A DNA stretch of 64,000 nt from Bog-756 sp963841885 (GCA_963841885.1 CAWJEK010000021.1:1-64000); one strand, 5' to 3'; counted from the first letter of the stretch, positions 1 through 10,679 are shown. Numbers and translations: made by a program. Notes: generated by a model not told the origin, from the sequence alone.

Positions 1-32
1 AACCGACGCTCTATCCCCTGAGCTACGTGGGC
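1..32 (-). tRNA. Partial tRNA (5' half), possibly tRNA-Arg
   Basis: Read on the minus strand from position 32, the sequence gives a 7-nt acceptor strand (GCCCACG), the TA linker, and a D-arm with stem GCTC/GAGC and a GGGGATA-type loop. The 5' side of the anticodon stem follows (TCGGT). The window ends before the anticodon, so identity cannot be read. This 5' half resembles actinobacterial tRNA-Arg, but that is an impression only. Confidence 0.75.
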
Positions 33-312
33 GGGACTTCCGCGGAGCCTCCGCATGAGATCCGCGTGTAAACCGTCCGACAGCCTACGCCGAGCGCATT
101 CCACCACGACCAGTTCGCCATGACCGAACATGTTCGAACGACTGTCAGGAGTGATCGCCGACCGATACGTCCGTCGGCCGAGCCAACCCCCGGAGAACGT
201 CCCCTCGACTTCGCCCCCCACATGCTCCGTCCACCCCGGGCTCGACAGCGATAAGTCGGTCTGGTCCAGCCGAGGCAAAGGGCGGTGCTCCCCGTAGGCG
301 AGGTGGCAGCAT

Positions 313-1631
313 GTGGGCCGTGCCGGCCGCACCACCGAATCGACAGAGTTCCCAGTGGTGAGTTCGGCCAACATCTTCGTCGGACTCGGAACGACCATCA
401 TCCTCGCCGTCGGCTGTCAGATCTTCGCCTCCCGCCTGCGCATCCCTGCCATCGTCGTGCTCCTTCCGGTGGGGTTCTTCGCCGCCAGACTCCTCGGATC
501 GCTCGACCCGGAGAAGACTCTCGGCCCAGCCTTCTCGCCGCTCGTGGGCCTTGCGGTAGCCGTGATCCTCTTCGACGGTTCGCTGGACCTCAACTTCCGC
601 GAACTGGAGGGCCACAGCCAACGTGTGGTCCGACGGCTCGTCGCCTACGGAAGCATCGTCACCTGGGCCGGCGCGGGACTGCTCAGTTGGCTGGTACTTG
701 GCCTCTCCGGTTGGGCAGCGGTAATGCTCGGAGCCATTCTCATCGTCTCGGGTCCGACCGTGGTCACCCCGATACTCGAAGCGGCCCGCCCAGGTCGCCG
801 GGTCTCACTGATCCTCGGATGGGAGGGCGTGACGATCGACCCGGTCGGAGGCATCGTGGGTGCCCTGGTCTTCCAGGGCGTGATCAACCACGTGCAGCTG
901 GGTCGGGGTGAGGCGCTCCTCGCGTTCGTGAGGAGCCTCGGCGTGGGCGTCGTGGGTGGGATCTGCGGAGTGGTCGTGTTGTGGCTACTGCTGAACAAGC
1001 TGAATCTCCGGGGAATACTGGCGACGGAGGCCATCCTGGCCACCGTCGTCGGAGTGGCGGCGCTGTGCGATGCCCGCCGGGACGATACGGGGCTGATCGC
1101 CGCCATCGTGATGGGTGTGGCTCTTGCCAACTTCCGCCACTTCGACCTACCGGAGGACCGGCGTTTCTTCAAGACCGTGGTCCAGCTGGTGATCGGAATC
1201 CTGTTCATCTCGATCTCGGCGACCGTCGCCTCCAGCAAGTTGGAGCCCGTACTCGGTGCCGCCCTTCTACTTGTCCTTGGACTGGTGCTGGCGGTCCGGC
1301 CCCTCGTCGTGGCATTCGCCACCGCGGGTACCGCTCTTTCGGCGTGTGAACGAGCTTTCATCGGTTGGATGGATCCGTGGGCATCGTGGCGGCCTCGACC
1401 GCGGCAACGTTCGGTCCACCCCTGGCCGCCGCCGGGATCGGCGGCGCCCAGAAGCTGCTCCCGGTCACGTTCATCGTGATCGTCGCCACGGTCGCCCTCT
1501 ACGGACTCACGGCGATCCCGGTCAGTCGGATGCTCGGCCTGAACGAGGCGTCCGAAGAGGACGAGGAGGCGAGCCGCGGCGATTCGCTACCCGACGAGCC
1601 CGACGAGGCACCGCCAGGCCTCGATCTGTGA
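313..1631 (+). CDS. CPA1-type Na+(K+)/H+ antiporter, frameshifted near 1378
   Basis: An integral membrane protein of about 439 residues with roughly 12 hydrophobic segments, matching the monovalent cation:proton antiporter-1 (NhaP-like) family. It exchanges cytoplasmic Na+ or K+ for H+. The segment VVTPILEA and the late GWMDP..GIVAAS region, where the family has a conserved membrane helix, support the call. The reading frame starting at GTG 313 (AGGTGG ribosome site at 301) runs into a frame break near 1378. The helix continues in another frame to the stop at 1631, so one base seems to be missing. A GTG at 358 is an alternative start. The C-terminal tail is short and acidic, without a TrkA domain. 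The gene stands alone and converges on the LuxR gene. Confidence 0.8.
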
Positions 1632-1788
1632 GCCGGCGAACCATGATCCCCAAGGGCTTCTCACCCGACCACTCGGGATCGTCCTGGTGCCGCCAGTCGC
1701 CAAATCCTGGCGCCCGATCTCCAACATTCGGGGCGGCAGGCGAAGGTGTGGATCTCCCGGGGTGGGACAGGCGACCCCGATAGGCGGC

Positions 1789-4614
1789 TCACTCGACAGC
1801 CGGGGGCTCCGGATCGACCGTTCCCTGGCCGGGCGAGTATGCCGGCGCCAACTGCGTTCTGCTCCGCACGCCGAGCTTCCGGTAGGCCCGGGTGAGGTGC
1901 GACTCCACCGTCCGCTGGCCCATGAACAGCTGCTCGGCCACCTGGCGGTTCGACAGCCCCGAGATCACCAGCTCCACGACCTCCCGCTCGGCGACGGTCA
2001 GTTCGGCACCCGCTTCGGTCGGTCCTCCGGCCCGCACCCCGACCCTCCCCATCTCGTCCCGCGCGCGTTGCGCCCAGCGGGGGCTGCCCAGTTTGTCGAA
2101 GAGCCCCACGGCGTGGGCGAACGACTCCCGGGCCTTCCGCTTGGCCCGCGCCCGGCGGTGGATCTCGCCGGCGATCAGCCAGGTGCGGGCCTCCTCGAAC
2201 GGCTGACGGACACGCTGATGGAACCCGATGGCCCGTTCGATCGAGCTCGATGCCTCTTCCACGTCGCCCCGCGCGATCGCCAGCAGTCCCCGGCATCGGG
2301 CGGCCGCGGCCGAGTCCCAGCACCTGGTGGACCCGGCGGCGCAGTGCTCGAAGTACGTCAGCAACTCGGCGGCGGCCTCGAGTTCGTGCAGGCGGACGAG
2401 AGCGCTGATCTCGTCCGGCACGAAGCGCAGGAGTGACGGTTCGGTGACGCCGGCCCCCCGGGCCATCGTCACGAACGGCGCGAGCCGCTCGTGGGAGTCG
2501 GACGGGTCGCCGAGCGCCCAGGCGACCCCGAGCGCATAGGCGTTGTCCAGCACCAAGATCGGCATGTTCGCACCGGCTGCGGTCCTGATCGCGGTGTCGA
2601 TACAGCGTCGACCCTCCTCTTCCCGACCCTGGCAGACCTGGAGAAGACCGCGGACGCCACGGACGACCGCCACGACAGGGGACTCGTCGCCGTTCTCGTC
2701 GAGCTCGTCGAGCAGTCGCCCGGCCCGTTCCCAGTTCCCGGTCCAGATCTCCAGATCGGCGAAGTTGCCGAGCAGGAGAGCGAGTCCGGAGGTGATCCCC
2801 TCGTCATGGGCACGGGTCAGCTCGGCGTCGAAGAGCTCACGGGAGCGGCGGTACTCCTCGACATAGAACAGCAACCTCGCCGCCACATAGCGGGGTCGGA
2901 GTTCCATGCTCAGGCCCGATGGTTGGTCCGGCCCGGAGAGCGCCTGGTCGACCAGGCCACTCACTGATCCTCCACCGGCCAGGAACGTGCTGTACGCCAT
3001 ACCCGCGTAGATCTGGCACTCCCGCGCGGCATCCCCCGACTCGATCGCCATGGCCAGGGCGATGTCCCCGAACTCGGCAGCCCGGGCCTGGTCACCCGCA
3101 TTGCTGAGCGCGACCGCCAGGTCGAGGGCGATGGCCCCCCGGAGCCGCGGGTCGTCCCCCGCCTCCTCGAACGCACTGGCGAGTCGCCCTACCCATTCGG
3201 TAGCCGGATCCCCCCGATGGGTGGCGTAGCGGGCCAGGCGGCGGAGGTACTCGGCGCGTTCCGGTCCCCGGGGCGAATCGGCGACGACACCCTCCAGCAG
3301 TGCGCAGGCCCGGGGCGGATCAGCCGTCAGGAAACGCAAATCGGCCTCCCGGCCGGACCGGCGCCGGTGGGCGGGACCCTCACCGACCGGCGTCAGCTCG
3401 GCCGCCAGCGCGGCCAGGCCCGCCGCTGTCTCGGGGGCACCTCGACCGGCCGCCAACTCGGCCGCGTGCTCGACCTCGGAGGCCACCGACTCGTCGGGCC
3501 CCTCCGAACCGAGGGCCAGATGCCTCGCCCGCTCCTCGGGACTGGTGGCACCGTCCGCCGACCGGCGATGAGCCTGGCGTCGCTCGGTCGGTGTCGCATC
3601 GTCGATGACCACCGCCCGGATGAGCGGATGGGCGAACACGATGGCGTCATTGCGCATCGAGACGATGCCGGCCTCCACGGCATCGTGGAGGGCACCCCGG
3701 GCGGTGGCCGGGTCACGGGCCGCCGCCATCGTCCTGGTGACCGATGGTGCGTTCGACAGCGCGGCCACGAGGAGCACGTCGCGGGTCTCCGGGGTGAGCG
3801 ACCGGAGGCGCTCATCGATGAGACGTCGGAGCGCATGCGGGACGCCGAGGTCCGGCACTGATTCCGGGCCGAACTCCCCGGGTGCCACCCGGAGGAGTTG
3901 GAGTGCGACCAACGGATTGCCGTCCGACCAGCGTCGGATCTCGCGCAACTTCGTCGTTTCCGAGACGATGGTGGGGTCACGATCGGCGAGAAGCTGGGTG
4001 ATCGCCTCGGCGCCCAGACGTCCGACGGTCAGGCGATCGACCCGGTCCGGCTCCAGGTCATCCGTGAACATTGCCGCGGGGTGCGTCTCCCACGCCGTGC
4101 GCACCGTTGCGATCATTCCGATGGGGGCGTCCCCGGCCCGTCTGAGCACGAACTCCAGGATGCGCGACGAAGGGGGGTCGAGCCAGGGCAGGTCGTCGAC
4201 GGCCAGGACCACGGGCGACACCTCGGTCAGCATCCCCAGGGCCGAGCGCACCGCAGTGGCCAGGGTCAGTGGGTCGACCGAGTTCTCCGGTGCCTCGTCG
4301 CGGAAGACGGCGACACCCAAGGCCCGCCGCTGGGCCGGGGGGAGGCGCTCGACGACGTCCGGGGGCAGCCCCCCGAAGAGGTCCGCCAGCGCCGCGAACT
4401 CCCATGGGAGCTCCGACTCGACCGGTCGGGACGTGAGCACGGGCCACGACCGCTCCCTCGCCGACGCCACGACGCGGTCGAGCAGGGTCGACTTCCCGAT
4501 CCCTACTTCGCCCTCGAGGACGACGACCCGCGAGCCAGTACGGAGATCGTCCAGGAATCGCTGAAGCATCCCGACCTCGTGCGTACGCCCCGCCAGGAGA
4601 CCGGCTGTCGCCAT
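1789..4614 (-). CDS. LuxR-family regulator with AAA-type ATPase (LAL type)
   Basis: A 941-residue cytoplasmic regulator of the large ATP-binding LuxR (MalT/LAL) kind. A P-loop NTPase occupies the N-terminus, with Walker A GEVGIGKST at residues 35-43 and a Walker B-like VVLAVDDLPWLD near 135-145. A long alpha-helical, TPR-like middle follows. The C-terminus (about 865-925) is a GerE/LuxR helix-turn-helix with the signature LTVAEREVVELVISGLSNRQ. The family uses ATP binding and an effector to switch on promoters. The ligand and targets cannot be read here. It is a single gene, divergent from the secreted propeller protein across about 460 bp, which makes that gene a possible but unproven target. 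Confidence 0.9.
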   Translation of the reverse strand: MATAGLLAGRTHEVGMLQRFLDDLRTGSRVVVLEGEVGIGKSTLLDRVVASARERSWPVLTSRPVESELPWEFAALADLFGGLPPDVVERLPPAQRRALGVAVFRDEAPENSVDPLTLATAVRSALGMLTEVSPVVLAVDDLPWLDPPSSRILEFVLRRAGDAPIGMIATVRTAWETHPAAMFTDDLEPDRVDRLTVGRLGAEAITQLLADRDPTIVSETTKLREIRRWSDGNPLVALQLLRVAPGEFGPESVPDLGVPHALRRLIDERLRSLTPETRDVLLVAALSNAPSVTRTMAAARDPATARGALHDAVEAGIVSMRNDAIVFAHPLIRAVVIDDATPTERRQAHRRSADGATSPEERARHLALGSEGPDESVASEVEHAAELAAGRGAPETAAGLAALAAELTPVGEGPAHRRRSGREADLRFLTADPPRACALLEGVVADSPRGPERAEYLRRLARYATHRGDPATEWVGRLASAFEEAGDDPRLRGAIALDLAVALSNAGDQARAAEFGDIALAMAIESGDAARECQIYAGMAYSTFLAGGGSVSGLVDQALSGPDQPSGLSMELRPRYVAARLLFYVEEYRRSRELFDAELTRAHDEGITSGLALLLGNFADLEIWTGNWERAGRLLDELDENGDESPVVAVVRGVRGLLQVCQGREEEGRRCIDTAIRTAAGANMPILVLDNAYALGVAWALGDPSDSHERLAPFVTMARGAGVTEPSLLRFVPDEISALVRLHELEAAAELLTYFEHCAAGSTRCWDSAAAARCRGLLAIARGDVEEASSSIERAIGFHQRVRQPFEEARTWLIAGEIHRRARAKRKARESFAHAVGLFDKLGSPRWAQRARDEMGRVGVRAGGPTEAGAELTVAEREVVELVISGLSNRQVAEQLFMGQRTVESHLTRAYRKLGVRSRTQLAPAYSPGQGTVDPEPPAVE

Positions 4615-5076
4615 TGTGGGACTCTACACACGGGCCCCCAGGCACGACCGGAGGCGAGGTGGCCGGGCCGACGGATCATGCAGGTGGCGGTGCCCGACCG
4701 GGCTTGACCGACTCGGACCGGTTGGATGTTCGTCGCCGATAGTCAGAATGGGTGGCCCTCGACACGGGACGTTCTGCGTCTATACGCCTCGCGAGGGAAT
4801 CCGTAGATCCCGCACATTTTCCGGCGGGAGGCAACCCGATCGGACCCTCGGATGGACGGATCGGACGCCGCGACGGTTGGACGGGATCCGGCGTCGGAAT
4901 GGGGCAGGACGCTGCGGTTATGGCCGTCAGTCGGGTGGCCGGACGCCGGTGCGGAGTCACTTCGGCCGTCCTCGGTCGGTGCTCGAACTCCCGTTCCCCC
5001 GGCGATGCGACTGATTGACCCTCCGAATGAGTCATGCAACCATCGAATTCCTCAAGGGCAGATGGAGGAACAGACC
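4615..5076. other. Intergenic region with two small hairpins
   Basis: This 462-bp gap separates two divergent genes. I find no convincing gene. Two potential RNA hairpins lie on the plus strand: TCCCGC/GCGGGA (4808-4813 with 4824-4829) and a 9-bp pair with one mismatch (4862-4870 with 4889-4897). They would sit in the 5' leader of the secreted protein at 5077. I recognise no known riboswitch class and no clear -10/-35 pair. Confidence 0.4.
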
Positions 5077-8000
5077 ATGGGTCGACCCCGGCACGGAACG
5101 GACGGACCCCCGGGGCGCCTCCCAGACTCCGGGCGCCGACGGCGGACACACTCCGGGTGGCGGGCACCGGTCGGTGCCTCCTTCGTGATCATGCTGCTCC
5201 TTCCCCTGCTCGTGCTCGCCTCTCCGGTGCCGGCCGGAGCCGCCGGGGACGGTGTGACCAACTACACCGGAACCGGCATCAGCGGTCCCGACGGCATCGC
5301 CTGGGGTCCGGACGGAAACCTGTGGTTCACCAACCAGACCAACAACTCGATCGGGAGCATCACCACGGCCGGAGCCGTATCGCAGTACCCGAGCACCGCG
5401 ATCGATCAGCCGACCGGAATAGTGGCGGGCCCCGACGGTGCCTTGTGGTTCACCAACTACGCCGGCAACTCCATCGGGCGGATCACGACCACGGGCACGG
5501 TGACGACGTATCCGCTGCCGACCGGCGAAGGGCCGAACACCATCACCACGGGCCCCGACGGCAACCTGTGGTTCACCGACTTCACCGCGAACACCATCGG
5601 GAAGATCACCCCGGCGGGCGTCGTCACCGTGTACAAGACCAGCGGCGTGGACGAACCCAGCGGCATCGCCGCGGGCCCCGACGGCAACCTGTGGTTCACC
5701 AATGCCGGCGACAACTCCATCGGACGGATCACGACAGCCGGCGTGGTCACCGACTACACGGGTACCGGCATCGACCGCCCCTTGGGGATCACGGCCGGCC
5801 CGGACGGCAACCTGTGGTTCACCAACGCCGGCACGCTGCGCACCTGGGCCGGCAGTGCCATCGGCATGATCACGACGGCCGGCGTGGTCACCTCCTACAC
5901 GGCGACCACCGTCGATGAGCCGATCGGCATCGCGGCCGGTCCCGACGGCGCACTGTGGTTCACCAACGGGGCGAACAATTCGATCGGGCGGATCACCACG
6001 ACCGGCACGATCACCGACATCACCGATCCGACGATCAACGTGCCCGCCGGCATCACCGCAGGACCCGACGGCGCGCTGTGGTTCGCCAACGTGGCGGGCG
6101 ACTCGATCGGCCGGGTGGCCACCCAGGGTGCGGTGACGGCCGACGGGAGCGCCGCCTGCACCGGGATCGACGGCCAGACCACGTTCGCGCCGGCGCTCAC
6201 GTCGTCGCCCACCCCGGTGACCGAGACGGCGACCACCACGCTCGCACTGAGCGGCTGCGCCCAACAGGACAACGACAACGTCCCGGGAACCGGGGGTTCG
6301 CAACCGACACTGACCGGCACGCTCACCGCGACCTCGACGTTCACCGGCAGTGCCTGCTCCGCCTACCTGGCGGGGACGCCGGCCAGCTATTCGTTGACAT
6401 GGTCGGCTTCGCCGGCGCCGACCGACGGAATCGCGCCGACCACGGTGACCTCGACGGGGACCGAGGACGCCGATAGCCAGAACCTGAACGGCGACCTGGG
6501 CATCGGACTCACCGGGGCCACCTCGGAGGGCTCGTACCCGGGCCCGGCCTCGATGACCCTCTTCGCCGGGATCACCCGATCCCAGTTCCTCACCGACTGC
6601 AGCTCTGCGTCGGGGGTGTCCTCCCTCGCCTTCGGCGGTGGCGAGGTCAGCGCCGGATTGGCGGCGAACGGGCCGACCATCACCACGGCGGACGCGGCCA
6701 CCTTCACGGCCGGTACACCCAACACCTTCGTAGTGTCCCTCGACGACGCCCTCAACGACACCGTCCAGTGCATCGGCAACCTGCCGCCGGGTGTCTCCTT
6801 CGTGCCCGACCCCGACGCCGGGGGCGGGCAGTTGACCGGCACCCCGCTGCCCGGCTCGGGTGGCACCTACCCGCTGACCCTGGTCGCCGTCGACGCGTCA
6901 TCGCTCGCCACCAGCCAGCCGTTCACCCTGACCGTCGACAACTCCGCGCTCCCGTACGTCAGCGCGGTCAGCCCGTCCAGCGGCACGAACAGTCCCGAAC
7001 CGGTGACGATCACCGGCCAGAACCTCGGCGGACCGGTGACCGTCGATTTCGGCGGCGTGGCGGCCACGGACATCATCTCCGACACGGCCACGTCGATCAC
7101 CGTCGACCAACCCCCGGCGACGGCCGCCGGTCCGGTCGATGTCACCGTGACCGCCGCGGTCGGCGCGTCGACCGTCAACCCGGGCGACCAGTTCACCTAC
7201 GACCTGCCTCCCCAGCCGCCGGCCACGGCGACATCCCAGCCCGGAGGCCTGAGCGCCTGGGTCTCCTGGGCTCCGAACTCCTCGGCCGACGCAGTGACCG
7301 GCTACACGGCCACCGCGGTGGTGGCCGCCGGGTACACCGGCACCGTCCCCACGGGGTGCAGTGACCCCGCCCCCGTACCGGTGACCGGCGGCGACACCGG
7401 GGCTTCGATCACCGGCCTGTGTTCCGGCGTTCCGTACACCACGACCGTGACGGCTACCAACGCCTACGGCACGAGCACGCCCAGTACGGCCGGGGCACCG
7501 GTCGCCCCGTTCGCCGCGCTCCCACCGTCGGAGCCGCTGATCACGTCGGTCGTGCCCGGAAAGAAGTCGCTCCTGGTCAACTGGAACCCGCCGGCCGACG
7601 ACGGCGGGGAGCCGCTCACGACCTATCTGCTCACCGCCACCGCACCGGGGCAGAAGGCGGTGTCGCTCGAGCCGGCGGCACCGGCCTCCGAGGACACCCT
7701 GACCGGCCTCGTCGACGGGGCCACGTACACGGTCAGCCTGTCGGTCACGTCCCAGGCCGACCTCTCGTCACCGGTGGACACGGCGACGGGGACGCCGGAG
7801 GCCAAGATCGCCCCCGCGGAACCCACTGGACTCGAGGTCCAACCCGACACGACGGGCGATCTGGTGGCCAGCTGGGTCCCTCCGCCGACCACGGGCACCA
7901 AGCCGTTGAAGGGCTACATCCTCTCCTACGACGTGACCTCGGCGGCCGCCCCACTGGCGGCCCAGCGCTCCGGGCAGGTCAAGAAGAAGGGCGTGTCGGG

Positions 8001-10200
8001 CAAGGTGAAGCTGGGTCCGACGGTGACGTCCGACACGTTGAAGGGCCTCAGTCCCACCTCGTACTACGACGTGTCGATCGTCGCCGTGGCGTCCGGTGAC
8101 AGTCCCGCCCGCACCACGAACCAGCCGGTCACACCGGGCGTAACCCTCAATCCGGGAACCATCGAACTGACGAGCGCCACCATGGGCGCCCTGTCCTCCG
8201 ACGTCGGTGGCGTGCTGACCTGGGCCTCGCCGGTGCCGGCCCAGCTGTCCGGCGTGAAGGCCGGTGACGTCCTGGCGTCGAGTCCTACGGGGGCCGAGCC
8301 CGACGGACTCTCCGACCTGGTGCAGAGCGTGTACCCGACCCCCACGGGCGGGATCACCGTCTACACCACCACCGCCTCGTTGAGCCAGGCCTTCCTCACC
8401 TACACGTTCAGCATCTCCGGTGCGGCCCCGGGCGACAGGACCGGCGACGTGCGGGCGCTGTCTCCAGGGGTGCAGGCGGCACCGGAGGACATCGGGGAGT
8501 CGTTCGGTACGTCCGGGACCCTGGGTCTCAACGTGAATCCCGACGATTGCGCCAACCCCGATCCCAACGATGTAACCGCCTGCCTGAACGCTTCGGTGAC
8601 CTACGCGCTCGACGCCGGAGGGGCCATCAACATCGCCTGCGTCGGCGCGAGTGTCTGGGGCTACTGCATCGGCATTCCCGCCCCGTACGGGGTGGACTTC
8701 TACGCCGACGCCTCCTTGTCCTTCACCTCCAGTGTGGAGTTCAACATCAACCAGACCGAGCAGGACCCCCTGATCGACGACGTGCTGGACGCCTGGCCGA
8801 TCTTCCCCGGGATCGTCCTCAGTCCCGAGGTGATCGCCAACCTCACCCTGTCGGGCGATCTGCACGTCCAGGGGAATGCGGACTTCGGCCTCGGGGGCGG
8901 TGTGCAGTGCGAGGCCAAACTCTTCCAGCACGCAGGGTGCTCGTCTTCGAACACCGGACTCATCAACCTCCCGCCCAGGGCCAACGCCACATTGTCGGTC
9001 AACGGGACCGGATCTGCCGTGCTCGGGGGCGAGGGGGCGCTGTGCATCGACATCGCCGCCTGCCTCAACTTCCAGGTCCAGGGCTCACTGACGGCGACCA
9101 TCAACACGTCGGCGCGTCCATACTTCACGCTCTGCAACCAGCTCTCGCTCTCGGTCGGGATGAACCTCAACCTCGTCATCCACAATTTCGTCTACGACAC
9201 CCAGATCTTTTCGGAGAACCTGGGATGCGCGTCGACTGAGTCCCCACCACCGACCTTGAACGTCACGGCCAACAACCAGCCTCCCGGCGTGTGCGTCGTA
9301 CCCGTCGGCAAGAGTGTGCAGGGATTCACCGCCGCCCGCAGCGACGGCGCCTCAGATCCACCCATCACCTGGACGCTCGAGAACGGCACGTCGGGCGACT
9401 CGATCACCTCGGCCGGTGAACTGACCACCGCGGCACCAGGGGGGTGGATCGTCATCGTGAAGGCCACTGACAGCACCGGACTCAGTGGCTCCATCCCGTG
9501 CGTCATAGGCACCCGCGTGGATTTCTCTCCACCGACCGGCCTGACCTTCTCGCTCGCCACCCAGCGGGTGGGATTGCAGCTGGTGCCCTTGCTGGGTGAG
9601 GAGGAGATCACCTGGCAACCGCCGGTCAACGACGGTGGATCTGCCATCACCAACTACCAGATCTGCTTCGTGGGTGTCTCGAAGACGGTCTGTTCGGGAA
9701 CGGGCGGGGCCACGAGCTACCAGGTCTCCGACGACATCGACCCGGGCACGGCGCTCTATACCGTCCAGGTGTGGGCCGTCAACGCCGCCGGCGCCTCGTC
9801 GCCGGTGGCGTCGGGGACGTTCAACACCCAGGGCGGGGACATCTCGGGCATCACCTACACCCCGTCGGGATCCACCGTCACCGTCCAGGCCCACGGAGCC
9901 GGATTCGGCCCGGGCCCCGCCCCGAGCGGCACCGCCACGAACGCCGGCTGCGGGGGTTCCGGCCAGGACTTCTCCAACAGCTCACTGAGCTTCAGCGTCA
10001 TCACACCGTTGGGTCAGCAGTGGACGGCCGGCAGCACCGGCAACTGCATCGGACTGGTGGTGTCCAGCTACTCCGACAACTCGGTGACGTTCGGATTCGG
10101 CAGCGAGTACGGCGCCAAGCCGTACTGGACCCTCCAGGCCGGGGACACCGTCACCTTGACCGTCAACGGGATCCAGCGCACCGAGGTCTACGGGGGCTGA
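5077..10200 (+). CDS. Large secreted protein: Vgb-like 7-blade propeller, IPT/TIG and FN3 domains
   Basis: A protein of about 1707 residues. ATG 5077 is chosen because GGAGGAA (5064-5070) lies 6 nt upstream; the frame is open back to 4852. Residues 1-56 look like a long Sec signal peptide (hydrophobic core 34-49, AGA-type cleavage site). Seven tandem repeats of about 40 residues carrying GPDGxLWFTN (residues ~75-348) match virginiamycin-B-lyase/streptogramin-lyase beta-propellers, enough for a complete seven-blade propeller; repeat five has a short insertion. A Ser/Thr/Cys-rich region follows, then an IPT/TIG-like domain (~624-708), three FN3-like domains (~708-1018), an unrecognised Cys-containing module (~1018-1385), an Ig-like segment, another FN3 (~1481-1585) and a unique C-terminus. 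No LPxTG motif or C-terminal membrane anchor is visible, so it is probably released or non-covalently surface-bound. Lyase activity is doubtful; an adhesion or polymer-binding role is inference. Confidence 0.85.
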   Translation: MGRPRHGTDGPPGRLPDSGRRRRTHSGWRAPVGASFVIMLLLPLLVLASPVPAGAAGDGVTNYTGTGISGPDGIAWGPDGNLWFTNQTNNSIGSITTAGAVSQYPSTAIDQPTGIVAGPDGALWFTNYAGNSIGRITTTGTVTTYPLPTGEGPNTITTGPDGNLWFTDFTANTIGKITPAGVVTVYKTSGVDEPSGIAAGPDGNLWFTNAGDNSIGRITTAGVVTDYTGTGIDRPLGITAGPDGNLWFTNAGTLRTWAGSAIGMITTAGVVTSYTATTVDEPIGIAAGPDGALWFTNGANNSIGRITTTGTITDITDPTINVPAGITAGPDGALWFANVAGDSIGRVATQGAVTADGSAACTGIDGQTTFAPALTSSPTPVTETATTTLALSGCAQQDNDNVPGTGGSQPTLTGTLTATSTFTGSACSAYLAGTPASYSLTWSASPAPTDGIAPTTVTSTGTEDADSQNLNGDLGIGLTGATSEGSYPGPASMTLFAGITRSQFLTDCSSASGVSSLAFGGGEVSAGLAANGPTITTADAATFTAGTPNTFVVSLDDALNDTVQCIGNLPPGVSFVPDPDAGGGQLTGTPLPGSGGTYPLTLVAVDASSLATSQPFTLTVDNSALPYVSAVSPSSGTNSPEPVTITGQNLGGPVTVDFGGVAATDIISDTATSITVDQPPATAAGPVDVTVTAAVGASTVNPGDQFTYDLPPQPPATATSQPGGLSAWVSWAPNSSADAVTGYTATAVVAAGYTGTVPTGCSDPAPVPVTGGDTGASITGLCSGVPYTTTVTATNAYGTSTPSTAGAPVAPFAALPPSEPLITSVVPGKKSLLVNWNPPADDGGEPLTTYLLTATAPGQKAVSLEPAAPASEDTLTGLVDGATYTVSLSVTSQADLSSPVDTATGTPEAKIAPAEPTGLEVQPDTTGDLVASWVPPPTTGTKPLKGYILSYDVTSAAAPLAAQRSGQVKKKGVSGKVKLGPTVTSDTLKGLSPTSYYDVSIVAVASGDSPARTTNQPVTPGVTLNPGTIELTSATMGALSSDVGGVLTWASPVPAQLSGVKAGDVLASSPTGAEPDGLSDLVQSVYPTPTGGITVYTTTASLSQAFLTYTFSISGAAPGDRTGDVRALSPGVQAAPEDIGESFGTSGTLGLNVNPDDCANPDPNDVTACLNASVTYALDAGGAINIACVGASVWGYCIGIPAPYGVDFYADASLSFTSSVEFNINQTEQDPLIDDVLDAWPIFPGIVLSPEVIANLTLSGDLHVQGNADFGLGGGVQCEAKLFQHAGCSSSNTGLINLPPRANATLSVNGTGSAVLGGEGALCIDIAACLNFQVQGSLTATINTSARPYFTLCNQLSLSVGMNLNLVIHNFVYDTQIFSENLGCASTESPPPTLNVTANNQPPGVCVVPVGKSVQGFTAARSDGASDPPITWTLENGTSGDSITSAGELTTAAPGGWIVIVKATDSTGLSGSIPCVIGTRVDFSPPTGLTFSLATQRVGLQLVPLLGEEEITWQPPVNDGGSAITNYQICFVGVSKTVCSGTGGATSYQVSDDIDPGTALYTVQVWAVNAAGASSPVASGTFNTQGGDISGITYTPSGSTVTVQAHGAGFGPGPAPSGTATNAGCGGSGQDFSNSSLSFSVITPLGQQWTAGSTGNCIGLVVSSYSDNSVTFGFGSEYGAKPYWTLQAGDTVTLTVNGIQRTEVYGG

Positions 10201-10226
10201 GCCGCGCCGTCGCCCACCGCGGCCGC

Positions 10227-10679
10227 TCAGCCGTCCGACGCCCCGGGACCGCGCAGCTTCACCACGGCTGCCTCGATCCGACGAGCCCGGGTCTCGGGCT
10301 TCCTGGCGGTCTCGATGGCCCGCACGTGCTCCCGTCGGTGGCTGTACGACAACCGGTCATAGGCGGCACGCGCCGCGGGGTCGGCATCCAGGGCCCGGGT
10401 GAGGTCCGGCGGTTCGACCACCACACGGGGCTCGACGTCCAACACCACGTCGACCTCGACCTCGTCACCGGTGGTAACTCCGGCCGCCCGCCGGTTGGCC
10501 GTGCTGAATCCGATCAGGTGGCGGCCACGCATGATGACGATCCGGCTCTTCCACGAGTGTCCGTTAACGGTGATGACCACCGGTGGTCGCTTTCCCCCTC
10601 CGAGCGCATCGACCACCTCCACCGGGATCTCGAGGCCCCGCATCGGTTCCGTGGGCTCGACCTCGGCTCGAAACTTCAT
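10227..10679 (-). CDS. DUF1905 / YdeI-OmpD-associated family protein
   Basis: About 150 residues. The N-terminal half (MKFRAEVEP..., with PVEVVDALGGGKRPPV and GRHLIGFS) matches DUF1905. The C-terminal part (LSYSHRREHVRAIETARKPETRARRI) matches the YdeI/OmpD-associated (bacteriocin-protection-like) tail, which usually follows DUF1905 in actinobacteria. The molecular role of the family is not established. The start at 10679 is preferred because GGGAG lies 6 nt upstream; in-frame ATG 10682 and GTG 10715 are alternatives. The gene converges on the large secreted protein. Confidence 0.85.
   Translation of the reverse strand: MKFRAEVEPTEPMRGLEIPVEVVDALGGGKRPPVVITVNGHSWKSRIVIMRGRHLIGFSTANRRAAGVTTGDEVEVDVVLDVEPRVVVEPPDLTRALDADPAARAAYDRLSYSHRREHVRAIETARKPETRARRIEAAVVKLRGPGASDG

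Noticed and set aside
7768..8931. 387-codon open frame on the minus strand
   Set aside because: Antisense to the FN3 part of the secreted protein; Gly/His/Arg-rich and unrecognisable.
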